DNA of 36,089 nt from Didymodactylos carnosus. Lineage: Eukaryota; Rotifera; Eurotatoria; Philodinida; Philodinidae. This document shows, in pieces, positions 11,799-22,000 of the stretch (the first letter of the stretch is position 1; every line of letters begins with the position of its first letter). The notes beneath the pieces were generated by a model. It worked only from the letters and a program-made list of their open reading frames with translations, did no database searches and was not told the origin of the DNA. The stretch lies in the NCBI GenBank assembly GCA_905250885.1, contig CAJNOQ010001096.1, positions 1 to 36,089 of the forward strand, read 5' to 3'. The position numbers were made by a program, and so were the translations under genes.

Positions 11799-12062
11799 AT
11801 GGTCTAATACTGTATATTACATTACATTACTCTCAATATTACAATATTACTCTCACTACGTTTCCGTAGTATTATTAATTACGGTTGACTTGCCGTCTAA
11901 ATGCGAACTATATGATGATTAATCAGATTCGAAATGTGATTAAGCAAATAGCGATTAGTCATGATAAGCATATGACCAGGTTCAATAATAAAGAGAAAAA
12001 GCAGATAATCGATTCTGGATGGTTATCCTAGTATCTTAAGCAAGAATAAGATAACCAATCGT

Positions 12063-12254
12063 TTAAACTCGTCTCTTATCGTGATTGACTTGGTTGAAAT
12101 CATATGTATAGGTTTCATCATCTTTTCTGCCATGCGTTAAGAGAAATTGTAAGCCAAGGAATGCACCAAGTAATGCACGAAGAAAGGAGGATGTATCAAA
12201 TACCTCAACTTTATTTCTTTTTAATGGGTTCTTTTTTTGTTTCTTCTTTTCCAT
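12063..12254 (-). CDS. Possible small membrane protein, divergent from MARCHF5
   Basis: A 63-codon open frame with a lysine-rich N-terminus, one hydrophobic stretch (FLRALLGAFLGLQFLLTHG) and a polar C-terminal tail. Its start lies only 43 bases from the MARCHF5 start on the opposite strand, so if real the pair would share a promoter or the frame would overlap MARCHF5 leader sequence. I recognise no family. A single frame this short can arise by chance in such DNA. The protein-like residue mix and membrane segment are the only support. Confidence 0.2.
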   Translation of the reverse strand: MEKKKQKKNPLKRNKVEVFDTSSFLRALLGAFLGLQFLLTHGRKDDETYTYDFNQVNHDKRRV

Positions 12255-12280
12255 TGGTAGGCACCATTAAGGTTTAACTG

Positions 12281-12297
12281 TTTTTATTCATTTCTAG
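12281..12297 (+). promoter_or_regulatory. 3' splice acceptor directly abutting MARCHF5 start codon
   Basis: A T-rich tract ending TTTCTAG is followed with no gap by the ATG at 12298. No upstream coding exon is visible, so this acceptor must serve either a 5' UTR intron or spliced-leader trans-splicing; rotifers are known to use a spliced leader. The ODF2 gene shows the same arrangement with three bases between AG and ATG. Confidence 0.6.
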
Positions 12298-14138
12298 ATG
12301 AACAACAGTAACACATTATTTGATCAGCCTTCTTCGCCTTGTCTTTTGCTAAGCTCATCGTCATTTGCTCCTGGAACAGCATTATCAAATGAAAGTGGAC
12401 AAACAAGGTAAATAGATTGGCAACAAAAGCTCTTATATTTCATGACCTTCTGTTTTGATTTTTGTGCTTCAGAAAACATTGTTGGGTCTGTTTTGCAACA
12501 GAAGATGATGACTTTTCAGCATCGTGGGTGTCACCTTGTCGATGTCGTGGAACAGCGAAATGGATTCATCAGGAATGTTTACAACGTTGGATAGATGAAA
12601 AACAACAAGGAAATAGTACAATTAAAGTAGCCTGTCCACAGTGTAATACCGAGTACATTATTGTCTATCCAAAACAGGGTAATTGTGTTTACTTTATGAT
12701 ATAGTTTCTATAAACAGGTCCTGAGATACGTTCTTTTTATTTGTTTGTTTTAGGACCATTAGTTTATACGTTGGATTTAATGGAGCGTATATTGAATCGT
12801 TTTTGTCCATTTCTTGCTGGAGGAATACTTGTGGGATCGGTGTATTGGACAGCAGTCACGTATGGTGCTGTCACAATTATGCAGGTCTATATATTTGTTA
12901 ATTATTTTCTTCTCAAAGTATAGAAAATTGAATACCATGTCTGTAGAAAATATTTTGTGAAGTACCTTAGTTACAGAAATAAAAGACATTTTATTTTAAC
13001 AATTCTTACTAAATTTCTTCTGTACAGCTTGTATTATTTCGTTCGCGTCTTTTATACCCGAATGCTTTTCATGATTCATGTTAAGTTTATTTGAATAGAT
13101 TCTTGGTCACAAAGAAGGACTGAGTGTTATGGAAAAAGCTGATCCATTATTTTTGTTGATTGGTCTACCAACAATACCAACAGGGTATGCGGTTTAGTTC
13201 ATACTCATGTTTGAAAAAGAACCGACTTGATTTGATGATTACTATCATTAATGGTTGAAATCTATTTTAGACTTATTCTGGGACGCATGATTCGTTGGGA
13301 AGATGCAGTATTAAAGTTTTGGCGAAAGCATTCGTCGAAATTACCATTAATGCATTATTTATTTCCAGAAGGTAATTAGTCTTCATGATCATTAAAATGT
13401 TTATATACAGTCGTCTGCTTTCTTTCTTTAAAGATCGTATATCGTATTTGCCACGATTACCAACCGAAAGAAATCAGAATTCGAATCCAGCTTCTTTAAC
13501 ACGTTTGATATGTGGTGGATTAATTTTGCCTACAATTGCTACAATTATTGGAAAGTTTTTGTTTCAACGTGTACATTCAAACTTTCAACGAACGTTACTG
13601 GTATGTAGCAAGAGAATAAATTGTTCTCTTAAAAAACTACTTCATCAACGGAGATAGAAACTTTAAAAACATGTTAGAAAGCCTACGTTTTTTCTAGGGC
13701 GGCATAGCGTTTATAGTTACGAAAGGTGTGGCAAAAATTTATTATAAACAATGTCAATATATTCGTGAAGCTCATAGAGAAATATTAAATTATGATACTA
13801 CTACGACAGCAACAATAATAGAACCATCATCTACTTCTTTACCGCCGACTATTCCATTACCATCAAATGCAATAACCACCACATTTTCAAATCAAGATGC
13901 TTCGTCTTCTGACACTCTATCTTCAATTCAATTACCTTATTCTTCTCCTTCTAGTGATATTCCATATGTGACAAACAATTTAAACCAGAGTCATTTTCCT
14001 CTGTTATCGACTTCATCTAATAGTAACCATGATCAACATACTATACAACAACAGCCATCCATTTACACTAATTTACCACCTTCCTCCTCCTCCTCTTCTT
14101 CTGTACAATCTCCTTCGTCTCAATCATTACTCTCCTAA
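12298..14138 (+). CDS. MARCHF5: E3 ubiquitin ligase MARCHF5 (MITOL)
   Basis: Mitochondrial outer-membrane RING-CH ligase that controls fission/fusion factors and protein quality. Exons are 12298-12407, 12473-12678, 12754-12884, 13099-13184, 13271-13371, 13434-13600 and 13698-14138, giving 413 aa. The C4HC3 RING-CH is complete: C40, C43, C59, C61, H69, C72, C91, C94. Membrane segments follow, with very conserved stretches such as GSVYWTAVTYGAVTIMQ, GHKEGLSVMEKADPLFLLIG and LGGIAF. Human MARCHF5 has 278 aa. The extra length here is a Ser-rich N-terminal leader of about 30 residues and a Ser/Thr/Pro/Gln-rich, likely disordered tail of about 115 residues after HREILNY. The tail is encoded in one exon and ends LSS...LLS. 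A polyadenylation signal AATAAA lies at 14196-14201. Confidence 0.97.
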
Positions 14139-14472
14139 CCTGAATAGGCTTTATCACTAACTGATATCCCATTAAACGAATTAATCAATAGGGGGAATAA
14201 AGATTCATGTTCATTTCAATTTTTTATTCTGAAGGTTGTCATATTATTTTTTATTTTTTTGCAAATTTACATTTATTTAGTGTCTTTCACCTTGTCATTT
14301 TCTTATCGATGTGTTGAGGGTTTTTTGTGAATTGTACAAAAAAGATTATACAAATAATAAACAAAATGTATCAACAAAATGAAAACAGAAAATTGTTTCT
14401 GTTCGATGATGTTGAGCACTAACGTTAGGATGTTTCTTTAAAACACGTACAATTGTCGTTATCTCAATCCCT
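14139..14472. other. MARCHF5 3' UTR and convergent intergenic space
   Basis: Holds the AATAAA at 14196-14201 and AT-rich sequence. No other feature is seen before the convergent candidate gene begins. Confidence 0.6.
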
Positions 14473-14870
14473 TCAATCCACTCTCATGTTCAGAGAACAA
14501 AAAGTTGAATACAACTGTTCTAGTATTTCAGCTAATGTATTTTCATAATCATCCGCAGTTTTTTTAGAACGATAAATACGACGACAATCTAGAACGCTGA
14601 TCATTGAATAAGTCGAATAAATGACATGAGAATTGTCTATAGAAATATAATAGTTACGGAAATAATTAATAACAGACCTAATAAAAATCCTTTGTCGTTT
14701 AATAATGAATCAAGAATATCCAGAAATAAATTCATATTCATTACATTAGCGATAAAAATCGCCTTATACAATGTCAAGACAACGATCAGTTCGTTTGTAC
14801 TTTTCCGATCGAGAAATATGTCCTGATCGGGAAACTTTCCCAACAGGAACGATGCTACCACATGAATCAT
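14473..14870 (-). CDS. Unrecognised two-exon gene or 3' gene fragment
   Basis: Minus-strand exon 14678-14870 reads MIHVVASFLLGKFPDQDIFL and onward. A 41-base GT-AG intron (14637-14677) joins it in frame to exon 14473-14636, which ends in a stop. Together they give 118 aa. The first exon has a hydrophobic stretch (ELIVVLTLYKAIFIANV). The second reads as ordinary soluble helix (ADDYENTLAEILEQLYS). Both exons being open and meeting in phase across canonical splice sites is the evidence for coding. Upstream the frame stays open only for about ten more codons and TCTAG sits near 14880, so this may be the last two exons of a longer or broken gene. I do not recognise the family. It converges on MARCHF5. 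Confidence 0.35.
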
Positions 14871-17124
14871 AAGTCGTCTAGAATGCAGGTAGTTTTTATT
14901 CTATTTCTTAGCTGTTTGGCATTTACTCTACGCGACAATCTGAACCTCCTCTTAAGTACCACGTCTCAGTATAATGAGACGCTTAAATTTGCCTAAACTC
15001 CAAATCCACTGAAACTTTACCAGAATGTTCTTCTACTCACAATACATCTGTACGAGTAGCATAAATTAGCATAAATGATCCTAGACTGAGTTATAGGTTT
15101 TCCAGCTAAATACCTCCTTTTTCGGTCAGGTACAAGTAGGAAAGCGGTACCCGTGCACATCTCTACTCTAAAGTAGTTCTATTCAAAACCAATGGCATAT
15201 CTAGAATCAGCGTGTGAAACTGCGTCAAATGAAAAGACTTTTCTCAAAAAAACGCTGGCAAGGGTCCCCCTCAGGTGTTTTTAACAAAAAATGCTTTAAT
15301 TTCTTCAATATGATTTTTGGAGTGATATACAACCGCTTCTGAGCAAAAGAAACCCGTTTCGGAGCACGGGAGGACGTAGTGTGAACAAGTTTGTTAGCTT
15401 CCTTTTAGATTGCATCAGACAGAGCACATATAAGCCTATCTATTACTATTAAAAATACCTTTTTCTGAATATCTTCATCTTTGAGTTTAACCTTCCGCAA
15501 TGGAACCATACAAAAAAAGGATGAAATTCCGTCACGAAGGGTATTTTGACATTTTTATTTGACTCGGTAAAAAGTTCCATTTTTTTCCAGTAACCTTTGT
15601 ATGGCTCAACCAATTCCAATGAAACTTTTTTGGTAGAAGAACTCATGGTTTTCTACTTATGCTAAAAATTTTAGAAGGTTTGCTTTCGCCGTTCGCGAGT
15701 TATAAATCACAGAATGCGAAAAAATGAAATTCCGCCATCCCCTATAATGTGCTTCCACTATATCATTGTCCACTCAAATTTTTACAGGAAACTGGCTTCA
15801 CTGAGAATTACAGAACATATGGACAATTTATCATAGTATTTCAGCACTCTTGTAAGAAGCAGGTCATTCCCAGAGTAATGCAAGTAGAAGTTCTGAAAAA
15901 CTGGGGTTGCAATACCAAAGTACAATAAAATAGTTTGACAATAAAAAAATAGTGAATACCAATAATAAATAATAAATACAATAAAAAAACTGGTTTACAA
16001 GTGAAAATAGAATGATTTTCGAAGATTTTTCTCGAAATTCGATATAAACCTGTTATCCAAAACGTAAGTTTTCTGCTGCATTTTTTAATGCTAAATCGAT
16101 ATCATGGATACTCTCTAATTTCATTAATGATAAAAAATAACACTGCCTAGTGTTTGAAATGGTTTCTAAGAGTTTCTACTTACTTTCATTTATAGTGATT
16201 ACGGTCTACACATCGAACATGTGTTAATTAACTTGAGCGAGAGAAAAAAAGTATCGTTGTTCTAAATAAAATTACCCCAAATTTTTGTCTCCATTCAACC
16301 GGCTGGAGAACCTGGTTCGTCGGATATAAATAATGCCCTCGATAGCGACATACCATCAGATAATGAAGCATAAATTACCAATGAAACGGCAAACAAATGA
16401 AGGGTATTTATGACAGAATTTTGATCCTACTAAAATTCAGTTTATGTCTGATGCTTCAATATGCCACGATAATGATGGTAGTTTACAAAAGCAAAGAAAG
16501 AAATACCATAAAAAGTTCAATGCGTCACGATCAACGAATGTTAATTACAATCGAATAATGCATCGAGTACATCAATGGTCCACTCATATTTCCGCAATAG
16601 TAACTTTATACAACAACCAAATAAATGGACAAAAACGTTTTCCCATTCAGATAGTAATTAAAACGTGGCCAATAGTTCATATACGTACAAACCGACAGTA
16701 AACCGCGATCAACAAAATAAACCAAAATATAATTCGAAACGTAGAAACGAAATCTGTTGCCCGAATTAGGAAGGTAATCCTATGATTGGTTCTCCTCAAT
16801 GTCCATATAAAATAAACTATTGAAAAAATTCTGCTGGGAAAAAATTAATTGAACAAAAATCAGTTACCCGTTACTCTGTCAAATCTACCAATTTTCACAG
16901 AACAGTTGGCCTATCTCGTCAGCGATTTTATTTACGTCTAGAATGGTAGCTATTGCTCCATCCAGCAGTACATGTACAAATGCATAAGACTGGAAATTCA
17001 TCATCAATACGTGGACAGGATTTACAAAGTGGCATGATAACTGATTCAATTCAGTGGGCTATATCCACTAGTGATATATTTTAATCACCGTTTTGTTTTG
17101 AATCCCTCCCCTCCTACATATGTT
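14871..17124. other. Gene-free tract with old repeat debris
   Basis: 15100-15420 and 15430-15740 have mixed GC and simple-repeat-like phrases typical of worn transposon sequence; for example GATGAAATTCCGTCACG at 15520 and AATGAAATTCCGCCATC at 15722 are partial direct repeats. A motif GGTACCCGTGCACATCTCTA at 15147-15166 resembles the end of some hAT-type elements, but no partner end is seen. 16270-17090 contains coding-like debris, listed separately. Confidence 0.4.
16270..17086 (+). pseudogene. Decayed coding-like tract of unknown origin
   Basis: Several plus-strand frames in succession give polar, Asn/Ser/Gln/Lys-rich peptide, for example ICHDNDGSLQKQRKKYHKKF near 16462-16522, then PNKWTKTFSHSDSN, NKPKYNSKRRNEICC and SRQRFYLRLEW further on. 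The mixture is unlike the surrounding AT-rich noncoding DNA. No continuous frame exists, and no domain is recognised. It may be a dead retrocopy of a disordered, RNA-binding-like protein. This is a reading of composition only. Confidence 0.22.
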
Positions 17125-17991
17125 CAGGGTGTTCCACAAGTCACTACTGCATAAAAATTTTTAATAACTTCGTTATTTCTTAACCAAACTTCAACGTTGC
17201 TTTTTTGTTTGATAGAAGAATGTTCTAAACTTTATTTCATATATTTGGAAATTTTTGTATAAAAAAAGTCAGTGTGGCGAAATAATAAAACTTACAACAC
17301 ATGTTTTTTTGTAAAGATTGTTGAGCCTATCGTGATTGAACGGAATCTTTGTCAGAGTGGTACTATGTCTTACTCTATAGAACTCCAATTGTTCTACAAT
17401 GTCACATATTCAAATGTTTTTGTTCAATTTAAACTTTTTTCAAAAGAGATTAATTTCTCGTTACTAAGGTGAGTTACAGATTCCGACTTCTGCAATAGCC
17501 TCATACAACCTTTTACAGACTTCCAAACGATTCCGGTTTGTCGAGCTATCTTTTTGTATAAAAAATTCACTAGTAGTTGTTCCCTTTATTACTTAATTTT
17601 ATTTGGAAAAAAACTTTTATTACTTTTTTTGTACTTTTCTAAATGAGACAACCATGCCTGTAGAAATCCACACCATTCGGTCATTTTTAACAAAAGCAAA
17701 TAATTATTTTGTTACGTGAAAGGGGAAATCATCTACTTTATTTTTATTTTAAAAATTATCTAAATTCCAAAAATTTTGCAGTACATAATTTATTAGAAAA
17801 GCGTTCTAAAAACTTGAATTTCACTACAATAAACCCAAACATTTTTCCAAGTATTAACAAAAATTTTCAAATATATCGAATAAAATTTGGACCATTCCTC
17901 TATCAAACAAAAAAGCAATCTTGAAGTTTGGTTAAGAAATGGCGGAATTATTAAAATTTTTTATTCAGTAAGTAGCTTTTGTAATACCTTG
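17125..17991. mobile_element. DNA transposon remnant with about 135-bp terminal inverted repeats
   Basis: Left arm 17125-17258 and right arm 17857-17991 are inverted copies. Left starts CAGGGTGTTCCACAAGT; right, read inward on the minus strand, starts CAAGGTATTACAAAAGC. The inner arm block TTTCTTAACCAAACTTCAA is exact in both. The CAGGGTGT-like end is seen in several DNA transposon families. The 600-base core has no transposase ORF, so the copy is non-autonomous. Divergence between arms suggests substantial age. No clean target duplication is visible. Confidence 0.85.
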
Positions 17992-19057
17992 TATAAGAAT
18001 TAATATGTACTACAGAGCATTGAAAATTTTCGAAATTCAACTCAAACATTGTGGGTGAATGCATTGCTCTTTATGCATGTTTACCAGCTCTAGCATCGTT
18101 GTAAAATATTCAGTCAGAAGTAGTGAAACAGTAAAAAGTAGTGAAAACACCAAAATATGAAAAAATGGTGAAAAATTAACGTGAAAAATTTTCTACTGAA
18201 TTCTTAAACCTGTTAAGCTTCGGACTAGTTATTGTAATTAGTGTAAGACTGATTAGTCAGAATCTGCACCACATCTTGAGCAAGCTGTTTATTAAGATTT
18301 ATGTCATACAGATTCTAATACAAAAATTATGAAAAAGCTTGAACAGCTAGTCACGTTCACAACCTTGAAAGATTTCGATAAATTTACACAAGTTCTTAGT
18401 TCTGTGAAGAACTTGTTGAGGAACAAAGTTGAAAAATCTTTAAAAATTTATTAAGATCTGATTTCGAGATTTTTCTTTTAGACCATTCTACACGAATAGA
18501 TATTTTCCATTGTTCATTTATAGGCGATCCATTCGTCTCAATTTAAAATAGATGAATTAATTTGTTTTCCTCTTGTTTTATCATGCATATATTAGAATAC
18601 TATGATGTATGTTACAAATCTTATTTTTCAGTAATTATATTTGAAAAATAAGACAACAAAAACTACCAAAAAATTGTACTACTAATCTAAATGAATTACA
18701 ACGCAAAAATTCGAACTATAATGAAGGAATAAACATACAGAAATAAAAAGTACTAATCACACACAAACACGCATAAAAAATAATCTCAGCGACTTCTTAA
18801 ATGTTCTTCTATTCTAAAAACTAAATATCACAACAATAATTTGCAAAAAATTATTCAAAAAACGATAATAGGTTTCCAGTAGCCTATTTAATCTACGAAT
18901 ATCTGAGAGGGACGATTATTTATTGATATATGGTGATGGAATGCTAATTCCATGGAAAAAACATTGTTTGCCATAAAACTTTAAACTTTGTCGCTGTTTT
19001 CTACTGCTAAATAGCCTTTTTAGTTGGAAAGTAAATAGAAAGAAAGGAGGCTGTTTT
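17992..19057. other. Tract downstream of ODF2, with possible relic
   Basis: 18919-18924 read on the minus strand is AATAAA, about 135 bases beyond the ODF2 stop and a plausible polyadenylation signal. 18270-18560 (+) has coding-like peptide in one frame (KLEQLVTFTTLKDFDKF, then SSVKNLLRNKVEKSLKIY), but it is broken and AT-rich enough to be chance. Nothing else is recognised. Confidence 0.4.
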
Positions 19058-22000
19058 TCAGGGAAATGTTATGGGCGTATCAAGAATAGTATTTAATCTA
19101 ACCGTCGATGGAAATGTGTTTAGAGAATCGTTAAACACACTGGAATAGGTTGTTTTTAGAAAATTAACATAATTTTGCATTGAACGATTTGTATTATGGG
19201 ATTGTTCTAATTTATCACGTAAATCACTTAACTGTAATGTATTCCGACGTTCAAGCTAAAAACAAAAGGAAAATGCTTACATGGTTTTTAAAAACTTTTC
19301 TTTAGGAAGTAATTATAGCAATAATTTAGGTCGTAATCGTAGGTTAAAAACGTATAATTTCTAGTATAGTCCTTTAAGACCCAATGTCCACTGAGATGGA
19401 CATTAATGGATATCGTTGAATTACTATGGCAAGATGACGACGCGCCAGATAAAAAAACGGATTATTTTTCAGTGTAAGCGGACACCATAAGCTGGCAATT
19501 ACTAATAAGGAAATATTTTCTCAGTCTGCCTGGACAAAGGTGGAAGAGTTTCAACTTTGCTTTATGAAATTAGCTGTAAAGGTTACGATTTCTCAATCAC
19601 TGTAGTAGTATCTTACTTCTTCTTTTTCTCGTTTTAACTGTCCAAATTCGAGGCGAAGTTTACTTAGTTGATTATCCAAGTCATGTACGCGTTGTTGTAG
19701 CATACGTTCCTAAAAGTTAGACGAATAAGTGCAAAAGACTTCAATAATAACGAAACATTACTTACTTTTGAGCCAAAGGTGTCTCTTATTTCCACCTCTT
19801 TGGCTTTAATATCGTTTTGTGTATTATCAAATTGTTTTGTTATTGATGAAAGTTCAAATGTTTTTGAATTTAACCGAGCCTTAAAATAAATATAATAGTA
19901 ACAAACCGATAAACGATGTTTCAAAAAACTTACTTGTAAATCGCGCACTGTTTCATCTTTAATATTAAGATTTCTGTGAATATTTGTATTTTCTTCTTCA
20001 GAAGCACATAGTTGTCTGGAAATGACAGAAAAAAGTTTAAGTGACTTTTGACAAGAAAAATGTCTTACCGTTCAAGTAAATCGATTTTTTGCTGCAACGT
20101 TCGATTATCGTCGTCTGAAGAATATGTTTTTTCTTTCATTCTGTCTAATAGACGATATTGTACACTATGCTATAAAAACAGAGTAAGATTGAAGAAAACG
20201 TTTTTATTGATATTTGTTGGTCGTCTTACTTTTGATGTTAATTCATTGATATACGACGTTTGTTCATTTATTCGTTTTTCACATTCAATTAGTTTTGTTT
20301 GCAATTCTTGATTTTTAAATTCAGCCTGTCTCAACAGTTCGGGTAAAGGTTCGAGTTCTTCAATACGTTTTTGTAGTATAACACGCCTTTTTTCCAATTC
20401 CATTTCAGATAAATGATTTTTTGTTAAATTGTTTCGTTCAATTTTTGACGTTGACGTATTCAATTGCTCTTTATAGTCTTTCATCAGTCGCTCACTATGT
20501 TCTAATTTTGTTTGCAAACGTGTTATTTCTGTTTCAGCATTAATCAATTTTTCATGAACTTTACCACCGCTCTTAAGATCTATCAATTGTTTTTCTAATT
20601 TTTCAATATATTCATCTTTCTCATTCAATTGTGTTTGTAATTTTTCAGTATTTATTACTCGGCGACGATTTACACCAGAAAACATTGGTTTACGTAAATC
20701 ATTTTTTTTTTCAATTGAACGTTGCAGATTTTCACATTGTGAACGATTTTTATGCAAATCACGTTCGAGCATCTATAAAAAACGAGAGAGATATGCTAGA
20801 CTTAATCAAGATAATACAATAGTTGATCAACTCACTCGAAGTTGACATTGTAATCGATTTATGTCGCCCTCCTTTGCATGCAGCTCACGCTGCAAATGTG
20901 CTCGATTTGTTTCTAACGACGTCTTTATTGTATCGAAACCGATTGTATGTGAATGAAGCTTATCTAAGTCTTGATTCAGTGATATATTATCGTTCTCACG
21001 ATCTAATAAAAGACGACGTATTTGTCTATTTTCATTTTCAACATAATGGAGACGTGTTAATAGACTTTCTTTTTCTTCATGTAAATGACCATGTTCTGCC
21101 TCTAAATGGTACTGATGTTGAAGAAAATCTTTTAGCGATGAATTAGATTTTTCAAATTGTTCAATAAAATTCAACAATTGATTGCGTTGCTTATATAATT
21201 GATCAATTTCATATGATACTGGTTGATCATCCTAAAGAGGAAATAAAAAACGTTAAACCTCAGAAAAGTTTGGTTCATGCCCAAACTCTGCACACTTTCA
21301 TCCAACCGCTTTTGAAGATTCTTTGATCTCAATTTGAAATTAATTAAAAGTGTGCGGAGTTCGGGAAGTAACGAAAAGTTTATGACCATACACAATAGTA
21401 CGATCTTATGTGAAATAAATGAACTGTTAATCTTAACTTTCTGTGGCGTAGTAGAAAACTTTTTTTACTCAGTGTTTAGTATTACGTCAGCTCAAAAAGA
21501 TCAATTTCAAACATTATTTAACAATAGTAGAAAATAGCAAAAAAACTCAAAGAAGAAACTTTTTCTTTTTTTCTTTCTGATCAGCCTAAATCGTGTAGAC
21601 TATCACAAGATTTCAAATTATAGAGATGAAGTTTAACGAAAGAATATCCTGTTCAATACATTTTGTTCCACTCAATAGCAAAGTGTGGTTGAACATATAA
21701 AAGTTAAAATTTTAACACTGTTTAATGTATAAAAAGAAAGTGCAAAAAAGAATGTTTTTTTGTTTCAAAAAGAAAACGAACTTTTAAACGTAGTGCATAC
21801 ATAAGAAAAGAAAAAAAAGAGACAGTATATGGATACAGGTGAGTTTCGTTGTCAATAAAGAAGTTAATGCAATATGAATAAAAGGGTTATGTTATGTACA
21901 ACATCAAGAACAAAACGATATTTTGCATACTTGAAATTTGAGCGTGGATTGTAGAATGGATTGGAAACATGATTTACACAGTAATTAGGAAAAAAAGAAT

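Larger units (their letters stand above)
10013..12062. other. Repeat-like tract between CK2 beta and MARCHF5
   Basis: No host gene can be supported. 10110-10450 has the texture of old transposon sequence but no visible ends. 11090-11370 shares diverged sequence with 34600-34840 and is listed separately. 11752-11798 is a short tandem array of ATAAGAAATTGA-type units. The rest is AT-rich unique sequence. Confidence 0.45.

Noticed and set aside
18270-18560. Possible gene relic with KLEQLVTFTTLKDFDKF
   Set aside because: Another frame looks equally protein-like in this AT-rich stretch, so it is noted only as a weak possibility.
20048-21146. Plus-strand open frames at 20.0-21.1 kb
   Set aside because: Antisense shadows of ODF2 exons 7-9.
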